A stretch of 40,613 bases of DNA from assembly GCA_016937975.1 (NCBI GenBank), contig JAFGVN010000151.1:1-40613 (forward strand). The letters are read 5' to 3'. The notes beneath the pieces are model-generated. The model did no database searches. It was not told the origin of the DNA and saw only the letters and a program-made list of their open reading frames with translations. Below, piece by piece: positions 1 through 6,842 of this stretch (position 1 is the stretch's first letter; every line of letters begins with the position of its first letter). Source of the stretch: Clostridia bacterium. Lineage in GTDB: Bacteria > Bacillota > Clostridia > Peptostreptococcales > Acidaminobacteraceae. Made by a program: the position numbers and the translations under genes.

Positions 1-62
1 CATGGCTAATAATCAACTCTCTGCGAGACTCACCGCCTTCACTCCATTTAGAGGCGGGAGAA

Positions 63-217
63 TTAGTTGATTTTTTCAGTTAAATCAACTTCTGGTAAAC
101 CCAAATCAATCGCTTTTTCATAATAAAGTTTTGCTTCTTTTTCTAATACCAATACAGATATAACCATGTAAAGCGACAATTCACTTGAGAATCATTTGGA
201 TAAGTAGTATAAAATCC
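63..217 (-). pseudogene. Decayed TPR/Sel1-like gene remnant
   Basis: The minus strand reads VLEKEAKLYYEKAIDLGL followed by a short tail and a TAA stop at 63-65; this looks like the last helix pair of a Sel1/TPR repeat protein. The frame is open only back to a TGA at 192-194. Upstream, a second frame (GFYTTYPNDSQVNCRF, about 217-170) looks like the preceding part of the same protein, so a frameshift seems to separate the halves. No start codon or ribosome binding site is visible. The TPR resemblance is inferred from the AxxYYEKAIxLG pattern alone; it could instead be the end of an unrelated helical protein. Confidence 0.4.
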
Positions 218-368
218 TTATTAGCATTTTTTGCTTTCTATTTTCCCTTAATTTTATTGTTTCTATTCAAGGATTCATCTAAACATCCATTTTAGCCTTT
301 TTCAATTAGTATAATTTAGACATAATTGATGCTGCTCTTCAATCTAAAAAATACTGTAACTTAAAAAC

Positions 369-392
369 CACCCTACATAAGTAGAGTGGTCC
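369..392 (-). terminator. Hairpin terminator, minus strand
   Basis: A 10-bp stem (one G-T pair) with a TTAT loop is followed on the minus strand by TTTTT. No intact minus-strand gene lies directly upstream, so it probably belonged to a lost gene. From here to the promoter at 619 I see nothing else except the direct-repeat copy at 424-442. Confidence 0.55.
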
Positions 393-423
393 TTTCCTCT
401 GGTATGAGGAGTTAATGTTTATG

Positions 424-442
424 CCGAACAAGAAAGCTAACA
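424..442 (+). repeat. 19-bp direct repeat, copy A
   Basis: CCGAACAAGAAAGCTAACA matches copy B at 1621-1639 with one mismatch. The two copies lie in the same orientation and bracket the membrane-protein/HTH pair. The last 14 bases also occur inverted at 2399-2412, in the ssrA terminator. It may be an attachment-site or insertion scar. Confidence 0.5.
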
Positions 443-618
443 CGTAAAATATTTCTATACATTTCAAAAATAGAATTTGTTAACCAACCGAGCTTTATAC
501 AATCTCAAAACATCACAAATTATAATGTGAAAATGATGTAACTCATAGCAATTTCTGATTCTCCTTACTAGATTTCTCTATTATTATAAATTTTAATCCC
601 AGTAAAAATCCTTTAGTA

Positions 619-647
619 TTTACAAAAAGTAAGAAATATATTACAAT
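619..647 (+). promoter_or_regulatory. Sigma-A promoter for the 688-1343 gene pair
   Basis: TTTACA (619-624) and TACAAT (642-647) are separated by 17 bases, close to the vegetative consensus, with transcription expected to start near 654. The spacer holds the left arm of a perfect inverted repeat whose right arm lies just inside the transcript. Confidence 0.7.
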
Positions 648-673
648 AAACATGTAAGGTATTTCTTACTTTT
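625..673. promoter_or_regulatory. 14-bp perfect inverted repeat around the promoter
   Basis: AAAAGTAAGAAATA (625-638) and its exact complement TATTTCTTACTTTT (660-673) are separated by 21 bases. One arm sits between -35 and -10, the other just after the likely start of transcription and directly before the ribosome binding site of the gene at 688. The layout suggests an operator for a dimeric HTH protein, most simply the regulator encoded at 1128-1343. It could also fold as an RNA only if transcription began further upstream. Confidence 0.55.
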
Positions 674-687
674 GAAAGGAGCGTTTT

Positions 688-1125
688 ATGAGTAAAACAA
701 TAAAAACTACATTAGGACATCTTTTGGCTTGGTTGATAGTAGGCAGTGCAATGATTATAATATTCTTTTCCAATGATACTCTTAATAACTTTACGGACAA
801 CAAAACTAAAACGTTTTTGTTAGCTTTTCTTGTTGGCTTTGGGTATCTTTCTAACGCCATTGAATATTTTATTCAAAAAAGTAAAAAGTATGGCTTTAAA
901 AAAGATGAACGAGATTTATTAGTTCAATCAAAAGCCATGAATTTTTCGTTAATAGTGATAGCAACATATGTCTACTCATTAGCAACTAGTATATACACGA
1001 AATATGAGATAGCAGGTTTTATTCCAATAGGTTGGTTATGGTTTCTTGCTTATTCAATGATTGTAATACTTCATATAAGTCTAGATGTTGGACTACTATA
1101 TCATTATTTTAAACAGGGTAATTAA
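688..1125 (+). CDS. Small membrane protein, DUF2178-like
   Basis: 145 residues with about four hydrophobic segments (near residues 10-28, 42-60, 85-103 and 115-138). Between segments two and three is a charged stretch with KKDERD, a pattern seen in small membrane proteins encoded beside Xre-type regulators (DUF2178-like; remembered, not searched). AAGGAG lies nine bases before the ATG. The HTH gene follows two bases after the stop, so the pair is translationally coupled and shares the promoter at 619-647. The function is unknown; such pairs are often part of self-regulated envelope or stress modules. It lies in the accessory-looking stretch beyond ssrA, between two direct repeats. Confidence 0.75.
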   Translation: MSKTIKTTLGHLLAWLIVGSAMIIIFFSNDTLNNFTDNKTKTFLLAFLVGFGYLSNAIEYFIQKSKKYGFKKDERDLLVQSKAMNFSLIVIATYVYSLATSIYTKYEIAGFIPIGWLWFLAYSMIVILHISLDVGLLYHYFKQGN

Positions 1126-1127
1126 CC

Positions 1128-1343
1128 ATGGTTCAGGAGAATATTTTAGTCAATCAATTAAAAAGTATACGTACAAATAAATCAACATATACGCAGGAAC
1201 AATTGGCGGAAATTGTCGATTGCACAAGACAAACCATTATTGCACTCGAACAGAATAAGTATAATCCATCTTTGGTACTAGCTTTGAGAATCGCAAGAGC
1301 ATTAAATGTCTCCGTTGAGGATATATTTTTCTTAAATGATTAG
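1128..1343 (+). CDS. Xre-family HTH regulator (YozG-like)
   Basis: 71 residues, essentially one helix-turn-helix domain. [16 protein letters not shown] is the first part of the HTH and the tail [12 protein letters not shown] is typical of short Cro/YozG-type regulators, which are usually 65-75 residues. No separate SD precedes the ATG, which lies two bases after the membrane-protein stop, so translation is probably by coupling. The natural target is the inverted repeat at 625-673 in its own promoter region; that link is inference. Confidence 0.9.
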   Translation: MVQENILVNQLKSIRTNKSTYTQEQLAEIVDCTRQTIIALEQNKYNPSLVLALRIARALNVSVEDIFFLND

Positions 1344-1464
1344 TAGAAATGTGTCTCATACACAGTTTTTTGTAACGATTATAGTATAAATAACAAACTT
1401 ATTAACTTATTTCGTATTGGATAAAGCAGAGAAATTGGAGGTTCTGGTGCATTAGTTCAACAGC

Positions 1465-1650
1465 TCAGAACTTCGCTATTTTTTTCTGTTTAACTAGCCA
1501 TAGTGGTTTATTTCTTGTTTTAGAGTTCAGTCTTTTTTGGCGCGTTCTCATCATTACCAGATCTATCAATTGCAAAAAGCCCCATGCATTTGCGTGAGAC
1601 TTTTCTTTCAATTGTATAGCCCGAACAAGAAAGTTAACATTCAAAAGTAC
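1465..1650 (-). pseudogene. Unrecognised ORF remnant
   Basis: A minus-strand frame is open from just after a TGA (1651-1653) to a TGA at 1465-1467, about 61 codons. It reads, in part, LKEKSHANAWGFLQLIDLVM and later TRNKPLWLVKQKKIAKF, basic and protein-like in composition. There is no ATG or ribosome binding site at its beginning; only a TTG at 1644 could start it. I read it as the C-terminal piece of a broken gene, perhaps from a mobile element, but I do not recognise the family. The direct-repeat copy B lies inside its upstream end. The rest of 1344-1667 shows no feature. Confidence 0.35.
1621..1639 (+). repeat. 19-bp direct repeat, copy B
   Basis: CCGAACAAGAAAGTTAACA matches copy A (424-442) at 18 of 19 positions in the same orientation, about 1.2 kb apart. 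Confidence 0.5.
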
Positions 1651-1667
1651 TCACTTGCCTAATTACA

Positions 1668-2282
1668 TTACTTTATTTTCTGAAACAGATAGTTCGCAGC
1701 CGACTTTGAATAACTTGGACCTTTCATCTTCGTTTTAACAACCATTAAATCAACAGGTTTCCCTTCGGACCTCACAAAATAATCTTCTAAATGAAAATGG
1801 TTTATCTCATAATCTTCATCTATTGTACCAACCAATCTGAAATCATCATCAAATTTCGCCAAAGTAGCATCTCCATGACTATCGTTGCATAGAAGAATTC
1901 CACCAACCTTTAGATATTCTTTTGTAGCTTGTCCAACGAAACCAGCATACTGCGATATAATCAAATCAACAGGTTCAACGACTAACTCATGTGTATAATC
2001 CTGTCCGAAAAATAATACCTCACACTCTTCTTTGTATTCTTTGTGTTCATTAATAAAAGCTTTTATCTGATTTATATGTTTAAAGAAATTGATTGTTCCT
2101 TTAAAATTGTCGACATAGACTACATTGGGTATGACTAGAGATGGTGAAAGATCTATGTGACATCCTGGGTACAACGCACTTGATATATCAAATTTCTGCG
2201 AAACCACTCTATAGAGTTCGAGTCTGCTACCTATTTTATCTTGATATTCTTGATATTCATTAATAATCTTATCATTATTCAT
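1668..2282 (-). CDS. Hypothetical protein, methyltransferase-like fold
   Basis: 204 residues from the ATG at 2282, which has AGGAGG 11 bases upstream; a TTG three codons earlier is too close to that SD. YPGCHIDLSPSLVIPNVVYVD resembles the SAM-binding start of class I methyltransferases, followed by VDLIISQYAGF and a block (EYLKVGGILLCNDS) like the strand after motif IV. These are resemblances only; the canonical GxGxG is absent, so a true methyltransferase activity is uncertain. It stands alone on the minus strand downstream of ssrA, in the accessory region, with no partner gene. Confidence 0.6.
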   Translation of the reverse strand: MNNDKIINEYQEYQDKIGSRLELYRVVSQKFDISSALYPGCHIDLSPSLVIPNVVYVDNFKGTINFFKHINQIKAFINEHKEYKEECEVLFFGQDYTHELVVEPVDLIISQYAGFVGQATKEYLKVGGILLCNDSHGDATLAKFDDDFRLVGTIDEDYEINHFHLEDYFVRSEGKPVDLMVVKTKMKGPSYSKSAANYLFQKIK

Positions 2283-2365
2283 CTTACTCAAACCCTCCTA
2301 TAAAATCTATCATGTATTTAATCAGTCGTATAATAGAACATATTTAAAGTTACTTAAGAAAAAGC

Positions 2366-2412
2366 CAAGAAAGCTTGATTTAACTGACTTTGACGCCATG
2401 TTAGCTTTCTTG
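2366..2412 (-). terminator. ssrA terminator
   Basis: Arms CAAGAAAGCT / AGCTTTCTTG (10 bp) enclose a 27-base loop and are followed on the minus strand by GGCTTTTTC. It starts 12 bases after the CCA end of ssrA. Its 5' arm is the sequence shared with the direct repeats at 424 and 1621. Confidence 0.65.
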
Positions 2413-2423
2413 ACCGTCATTCT

Positions 2424-2789
2424 TGGTGGAGGTGGCGAGAATCGAACTCGCGTCCAAAAGCCCTTCCTAAATACTTTCTCCGAGCGCAGTTAAAGTTCAA
2501 ATCTTATTCATAACCAGGTACTCTAACGGACGAAGTTATGAACCAGTTGCGATCAATACCCCCTAAAGTCACAACACCCTTTAGTTTTGTCTATTGCAAG
2601 ATTATCCAGTCTCGGCGCGGCAATAGAGAAAGGCTATCCGAGAGAGGGTCGCAGACTAAGCTGCGAATGCTAAGTTATTATTTTTAGCGTTTATATTTAG
2701 TATCCCAGTTCTTTAACGTGTACCCCAGGAAAAAGAAACACGGCTCGCTTATAAATAGTCAAAACCCCTGTCGAAACCTGTACACCCCC
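2424..2789 (-). ncRNA. ssrA: Transfer-messenger RNA (tmRNA)
   Basis: The 3' end reads GTTCGATTCTCGCC...CCTCCACCA, a T-loop and acceptor arm with encoded CCA. The 5' end (GGGGGTG, 2789-2783) pairs fully with CACCTCC of the 3' strand, one pair being G-U, and is followed by the conserved GTTTCGACAGGGG. That fixes a length of 366 nt, normal for tmRNA. The tag reading frame lies at 2656-2688. tmRNA with SmpB rescues stalled ribosomes and tags the unfinished peptide for proteolysis. smpB lies next upstream in the same direction, across a 238-base gap filled with DnaA boxes. Confidence 0.97.
2656..2688 (-). other. tmRNA proteolysis tag reading frame
   Basis: Resume codon GCT at 2688-2686, then AAA AAT AAT AAC TTA GCA TTC GCA GCT and TAG. 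The encoded tag is AKNNNLAFAA, ten residues, after the alanine carried by tmRNA itself. Many clostridial tags end ALAA; here the end is AFAA. Confidence 0.9.
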
Positions 2790-2797
2790 AGGTTTTG

Positions 2798-3027
2798 TTA
2801 TCCACAATGCATTTTATACACATTTAGGTTCTTAACATGTTTTTGTGAGTTTTACACACAGTTTTCCATAGGTTATTCACAACATTTGTGGATAAGTTGT
2901 GTTTTTTGTATATTTATTAACTCTCACTCATATTATTCGTGATATCTGAATCCACATTTTTAGGAGTTACACACATACTTATCAACTTATGCACAGTTAT
3001 TAACAAGAAATTAACATTTTATCCACA
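2798..3027. promoter_or_regulatory. DnaA-box cluster between ssrA and smpB
   Basis: Six 9-mers fit TTATNCACA within 230 bases: TTATCCACA at 2798-2806 and 3019-3027, TGTGGATAA (inverted) at 2887-2895, TTATACACA at 2814-2822, TTATTCACA at 2873-2881 and TTATGCACA at 2987-2995. Weaker relatives occur at 2948-2956 and 2979-2987. The last box touches the smpB stop codon. The gap is AT-rich. Such clusters bind the replication initiator DnaA; outside oriC they act in titration or control of DnaA. dnaA, dnaN and rpmH are absent from the window, and the large genes to the right all run toward the cluster, so a chromosomal oriC here is unlikely. Confidence 0.75.
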
Positions 3028-3492
3028 TTAATATCTTTGCTTATCCCTAAGAGCTCTTTGAATATCTCTATTCGCATCTTTAGCAGCAAGATCATGACGC
3101 TTATCATGTAATTTCTTACCTTTTGCAATACCTATTTCTAACTTAACTAAACCTTTTTCATTAAGATATAATCTAAGAGGCGTTAATGCATATCCCTTCT
3201 GTTGCGTTAAACCAATAATCTTATTGATCTCCCTTTTATGAAGTAATAGCTTCCGAACACGCAATGGATCTGTGTTAAATCTATTACCCATTTCATAAGG
3301 ACTTATGTGCATCCCCTGAATAAAGATTTCCCCATTCTTAATGACGGCATATGATTCTTTTATGTTTGCTTTGCCCATTCGAATCGACTTAACTTCTGTA
3401 CCAGTCAATACAATACCAGTTTCAATGACATCTTCAATGAAATATTCATGGCGGGCTTTCTTATTATTCGCAATCAATTTTGAAACTGCCAT
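3028..3492 (-). CDS. smpB: SsrA-binding protein SmpB
   Basis: 154 residues, the usual length. It begins [20 protein letters not shown] with the typical [15 protein letters not shown], and ends KKLHDKRHD...DIQRALR, the basic tail that enters the ribosomal mRNA channel. SmpB binds the tRNA-like part of tmRNA and brings it to stalled ribosomes. AAGGAG precedes the ATG. Its partner RNA is encoded next downstream on the same strand; rnr, whose product degrades the defective mRNA, lies upstream beyond one inserted gene. Confidence 0.97.
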   Translation of the reverse strand: MAVSKLIANNKKARHEYFIEDVIETGIVLTGTEVKSIRMGKANIKESYAVIKNGEIFIQGMHISPYEMGNRFNTDPLRVRKLLLHKREINKIIGLTQQKGYALTPLRLYLNEKGLVKLEIGIAKGKKLHDKRHDLAAKDANRDIQRALRDKQRY

Positions 3493-3534
3493 AAAACTCT
3501 CCTTTAGTTACCTTCAAAGTTTAACAAAAATAGT

Positions 3535-3562
3535 CACCTGAGTCAATCATTTAACTCAGGTG
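3535..3562 (-). terminator. Terminator after the Cof-type phosphatase gene
   Basis: A perfect 9-bp stem CACCTGAGT / ACTCAGGTG with a 10-base loop; on the minus strand it is followed by ACTATTTTTG. It separates the phosphatase gene from smpB. Confidence 0.7.
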
Positions 3563-3572
3563 TAATATTGTT

Positions 3573-4385
3573 TTAAAGATTCAAATGTTTTCTGATGGCT
3601 TTAGCAACGCCACTCTCATTGTTAGAGTCAGCAATTTCATCTGCAGATGCCTTTACTTGATCTCTAGCATCTTTCATTGCGATACCTAAGCCAGCAGCTT
3701 CCAGCATAGGGATATCATTTTCATTGTCTCCTAGTGCCATGACTTCATGCTTTTCAAAACCAAAGGTTTTAGCAAGATCCATCATGGCATTTCCCTTAGA
3801 AGCATCTTCATTAAAAATATCAACTAGAGTATCCAAAGAAAAACAAGATGTGATACCTTCAACCTGAACCATTTCAGCATAGGCTTCCTTAGCACCTTTT
3901 TCATCAATGTATAGTCCCAGTTTATAAACAATATTATTGTTTACAACAGATTTCATATCTTCAACTATTGCAGTTTTTACAAGCGCTCTACTCGGGTCTT
4001 TCAAAGCCCATTCTTGATACTTTTTAATCAGTCTTTCATTTCTTTCAGCATAGACCGTATCTAAAGTATAGATATGGTAATAAATATCATACTTATGACA
4101 AATATCAATTAATTGGTACATTTTTTCAGTATTCACCGGATAATCAAATAAGATTTCATCTTTGACAGGATCTTTAACTACAGCGCCATTACAAGCTATA
4201 ATTGGTGTTTTTAAGCCCAATGACTTTGAAAATTCTGCAGCAGACGGATAGATTCTACCCGTTGCAATAATAAATGGAATTTCCTTATCCTTTAAAGCTT
4301 CAATGACTTCTATATTTTCTTTCGTTAATTCGTGTTCAGAGTTTAGTAATGTCCCATCTAAATCACAAGCAATGAATTTAATCAT
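3573..4385 (-). CDS. Cof-type HAD-superfamily phosphatase
   Basis: 270 residues. Motif I is FIACDLDGTLLNSE (nucleophile and acid-base Asp near 8 and 10), motif II is FIIATGRIYPS near 38-48, and motif IV is VMALGDNENDIPML near 216-229. The long insert between motifs II and III is the C2-type cap of the Cof/YidA/SupH subfamily. These Mg2+-dependent cytosolic enzymes dephosphorylate sugar phosphates, FMN or pyridoxal phosphate; the substrate cannot be told from sequence. GGAGG lies six bases before the ATG. It sits between rnr and smpB, flanked by terminators on both sides, so it is probably a single-gene insertion into that pair. Confidence 0.92.
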   Translation of the reverse strand: MIKFIACDLDGTLLNSEHELTKENIEVIEALKDKEIPFIIATGRIYPSAAEFSKSLGLKTPIIACNGAVVKDPVKDEILFDYPVNTEKMYQLIDICHKYDIYYHIYTLDTVYAERNERLIKKYQEWALKDPSRALVKTAIVEDMKSVVNNNIVYKLGLYIDEKGAKEAYAEMVQVEGITSCFSLDTLVDIFNEDASKGNAMMDLAKTFGFEKHEVMALGDNENDIPMLEAAGLGIAMKDARDQVKASADEIADSNNESGVAKAIRKHLNL

Positions 4386-4427
4386 GTTTCCTCCTATATA
4401 TCATGTTATATCAACTTTATCACAACA

Positions 4428-4448
4428 AAAGACGGCTATACCGTCTTT
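4428..4448 (-). terminator. rnr terminator
   Basis: AAAGACGG / CCGTCTTT (8 bp, loop CTATA) followed on the minus strand by TGTTGTG, 26 bases after the rnr stop. Confidence 0.65.
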
Positions 4449-4474
4449 CTATTGTATAATATTTTATTCCATTC

Positions 4475-6610
4475 TTAAAGAGCTTTATGCTCTAAGATCA
4501 CAAAGTCTATCTCTCGTTCTTCAACACTAACTCTTTCAACGCGTACTTTGACTTCATCACCAACATGATATACTTTTCTAGTATGTTCACCAATATAAAT
4601 CATTTGTTTTTCATCAAATTCATAATAGTCATCGTGTAAATCCACTAAACGTACGAGCCCTTCTACAGTATTAGGCAATTGAACAAACATGCCAAATGAA
4701 GTTAAACTTGAAATGATACCATCAAATTCTTCTCCAACATAATCTGCCATATACTCAGCTTTTTTCAAATCATAGGTATCGCGTTCAGCTTTTTCAGCAA
4801 CTCTTTCCTGTTTAGAGGATTGATCTGCAGCATTGGCTACAATAGTTTCTAACTCTGCAATTCTATTTTTATTGATTTTACCTTGTAAGGATTCCTTGAT
4901 AATACGATGAATTTGTAAATCTGGGTAACGTCTTATTGGCGATGTAAAGTGACAGTAATACTGAGCAGCTAAACCAAAATGACCATCGTTAAAAGGTGAA
5001 TACTTGGCTTGCTTTAAGGATCTAAGCATCATTTTATTAATTAGAGCTTCTTCCTTTTTACCCTCTACTTCTTTCAACAACTTCTGAATTTCTCTAGGAT
5101 GTAAATCTTCCAAACTGCCCTTGATTTTGTATCCAAAATTATGAATTAACTTGTTAAACTCTTCTATTTTTTCTTCTGTAGGATTTTCATGTATTCTGTA
5201 AACAAATGGAATCTCAAGCCAATACATGTATTCAGCAATAGTCTCATTAGCGATTAGCATGAACTCCTCAATAATTCTATTGGATACACGTCTCTCTCTC
5301 ATAACAATATCTATAACTTTACCTTCTTCATCAGTGATAATTTTAGCTTCAGGGAAGTTAAAGTCTATCATACCACGCAATTCCCTACTTTTTCTGAGAA
5401 TACTTGCTAATTCAGCCATCGTTGTAAACATATCTTTCAGGTAATCATATTGAGCTAAATGAGGCTTGCCTTCAGTCTGATTTTCTAAGATATCCGATAC
5501 ATCAGTATAGATTAAACGTTCATTTGAATTAATAACAGATTCATGTATTTGCTGTGTGACCACTTTACCTTGCTTATTGATTTCCATAACTATACTCATG
5601 GTCAAACGATCCACATGAGGATTTAAACTACAAAGACCATTTGATAATTTTCTTGGCAACATTGGAATTACTCTATCTACAAGATAAACAGAAGTCCCTC
5701 TTTTTAAAGCCTCTTGATCCAGTTTTGATCTTTCAGTAACATAGTGTGATACATCTGCAATGTGGACACCTAACTCGTAATTGCCATTCTCTAATTTTTG
5801 AATGGAGATTGCATCATCTAAGTCTTTCGCATCGGAACCATCAATAGTTACTATGGTAAGATTTCTAAAATCTGTTCTCCTTGCGATTTCATCTTGTGGA
5901 ATTTCCTCAGGAATTCTCTCCGCTTGTCTTAACACTTTATTTGGAAATTCCTCAGGCAAATTGTGCATTTTAATGATCGACTGAATCTCAGCCTCATTGG
6001 TACCCGCTTTACCTAAAATTTCAACCACACGGCCTTCAGGGTTTCTGTTTTGCTCAGAATACTTCGTAATCTTCACAACAACCTTATCACCAGATTCTGC
6101 TCCCATGGTATCATCTTTTCCAATATAAAAATCTCTAGATAGTCTTCTATCATCTGCAACCACAAAACCGAAATTCTTACTGGCTTCAAATTTACCAACA
6201 ATCGTATCGAAGGCTCTTTTTATAACCCGTTCAACTTTACCTTCGCCTCGCTTACCATTTTCAGGGTACTTGGTAATCTTAACTAAAACCATATCCGAGT
6301 CCATTGCAGTATCTAATTCAGAAGCAGGAATGAATATATCATCCTCACCATAAGATTCTCTTAATAGAAATGCAAAGCCTTTTTTAGTCACTTGTATTTT
6401 TCCTGAGACTAATCCAAATCTTTCAGGAATTCCATACTTGTCTTTCTTAGTTTTTAGAACCAGACCCTCATTTTCAAGTTCTCTTAACATGCTTAAAAAT
6501 TCATCGCCATCATTCTTATCAATTTCCAAATATTTAAAAAGTTCATAATCGAAAATTGGTTTTTCAATCTCTTCCTTAAGTACACGTAAAATTTCTGCTT
6601 TAGTAATCAT
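4475..6610 (-). CDS. rnr: Ribonuclease R
   Basis: 711 residues, the normal size for a Firmicute RNase R. Domains in order: N-terminal winged-helix region (1-60), two cold-shock-type OB domains (about 70-200), the RNB catalytic domain with the acidic motif DGSDAKDLDDA at 257-268, and a C-terminal S1 domain beginning about 630 (GEEFDGIISSLTSFGMFVQL). It is a processive 3'-5' exonuclease that unwinds structured RNA and degrades the mRNA released by trans-translation. The SD is weak (AAAGAAGA before the ATG). It was probably next to smpB before the phosphatase gene came between them. Confidence 0.96.
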   Translation of the reverse strand: MITKAEILRVLKEEIEKPIFDYELFKYLEIDKNDGDEFLSMLRELENEGLVLKTKKDKYGIPERFGLVSGKIQVTKKGFAFLLRESYGEDDIFIPASELDTAMDSDMVLVKITKYPENGKRGEGKVERVIKRAFDTIVGKFEASKNFGFVVADDRRLSRDFYIGKDDTMGAESGDKVVVKITKYSEQNRNPEGRVVEILGKAGTNEAEIQSIIKMHNLPEEFPNKVLRQAERIPEEIPQDEIARRTDFRNLTIVTIDGSDAKDLDDAISIQKLENGNYELGVHIADVSHYVTERSKLDQEALKRGTSVYLVDRVIPMLPRKLSNGLCSLNPHVDRLTMSIVMEINKQGKVVTQQIHESVINSNERLIYTDVSDILENQTEGKPHLAQYDYLKDMFTTMAELASILRKSRELRGMIDFNFPEAKIITDEEGKVIDIVMRERRVSNRIIEEFMLIANETIAEYMYWLEIPFVYRIHENPTEEKIEEFNKLIHNFGYKIKGSLEDLHPREIQKLLKEVEGKKEEALINKMMLRSLKQAKYSPFNDGHFGLAAQYYCHFTSPIRRYPDLQIHRIIKESLQGKINKNRIAELETIVANAADQSSKQERVAEKAERDTYDLKKAEYMADYVGEEFDGIISSLTSFGMFVQLPNTVEGLVRLVDLHDDYYEFDEKQMIYIGEHTRKVYHVGDEVKVRVERVSVEEREIDFVILEHKAL

Positions 6611-6730
6611 AATAATCTTCTTTCTCTAGTTCTATGTTAATGTATATATACCCTATTTCATTTAATTCTACCTATTACTATTTTACCTGATTTCATGAAG
6701 AAGTATAGACATACTTTCGTTAAAATATTA

Positions 6731-6766
6731 TGAACCTCCCATGTCTTAAGTCACGGGTGTTCTCTT
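6731..6766 (+). repeat. 36-bp dispersed repeat, copy 1 (IS605-end-like)
   Basis: TGAACCTCCCATGTCTTAAG and the following 16 bases match 23501-23536 at 31 of 36 positions in the same orientation. The pattern CCCAYG..CT.AAGTCACRGG resembles the imperfect hairpin at the right end of IS200/IS605-type elements. No transposase or TnpB gene is nearby, so it would be a solo relic. Confidence 0.55.
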
Positions 6767-6778
6767 TTAATCTACAAA

Positions 6779-6804
6779 AAAAGAGATTCCTAGGAATCTC
6801 TTTT
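6779..6804 (-). terminator. hppA terminator
   Basis: Perfect self-complementary AAAAGAGATTCC / GGAATCTCTTTT around a TA centre, followed on the minus strand by a run of T. It lies about 40 bases after the hppA stop. Confidence 0.85.
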
Positions 6805-6842
6805 GTGTATAGGGATATAGAGCCACCTTAAGCTTAATTTAC

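Noticed and set aside
2718-2942. 74-codon plus-strand frame across the ssrA 5' end and DnaA boxes
   Set aside because: It lies over a structured RNA and a regulatory region and has no SD or family resemblance.
2798-3027. The DnaA-box cluster as the chromosomal replication origin
   Set aside because: dnaA, dnaN and rpmH are absent, and the long run of strongly expressed genes to the right is transcribed toward the cluster, which would be head-on with a fork leaving it. A control or titration site is more likely.
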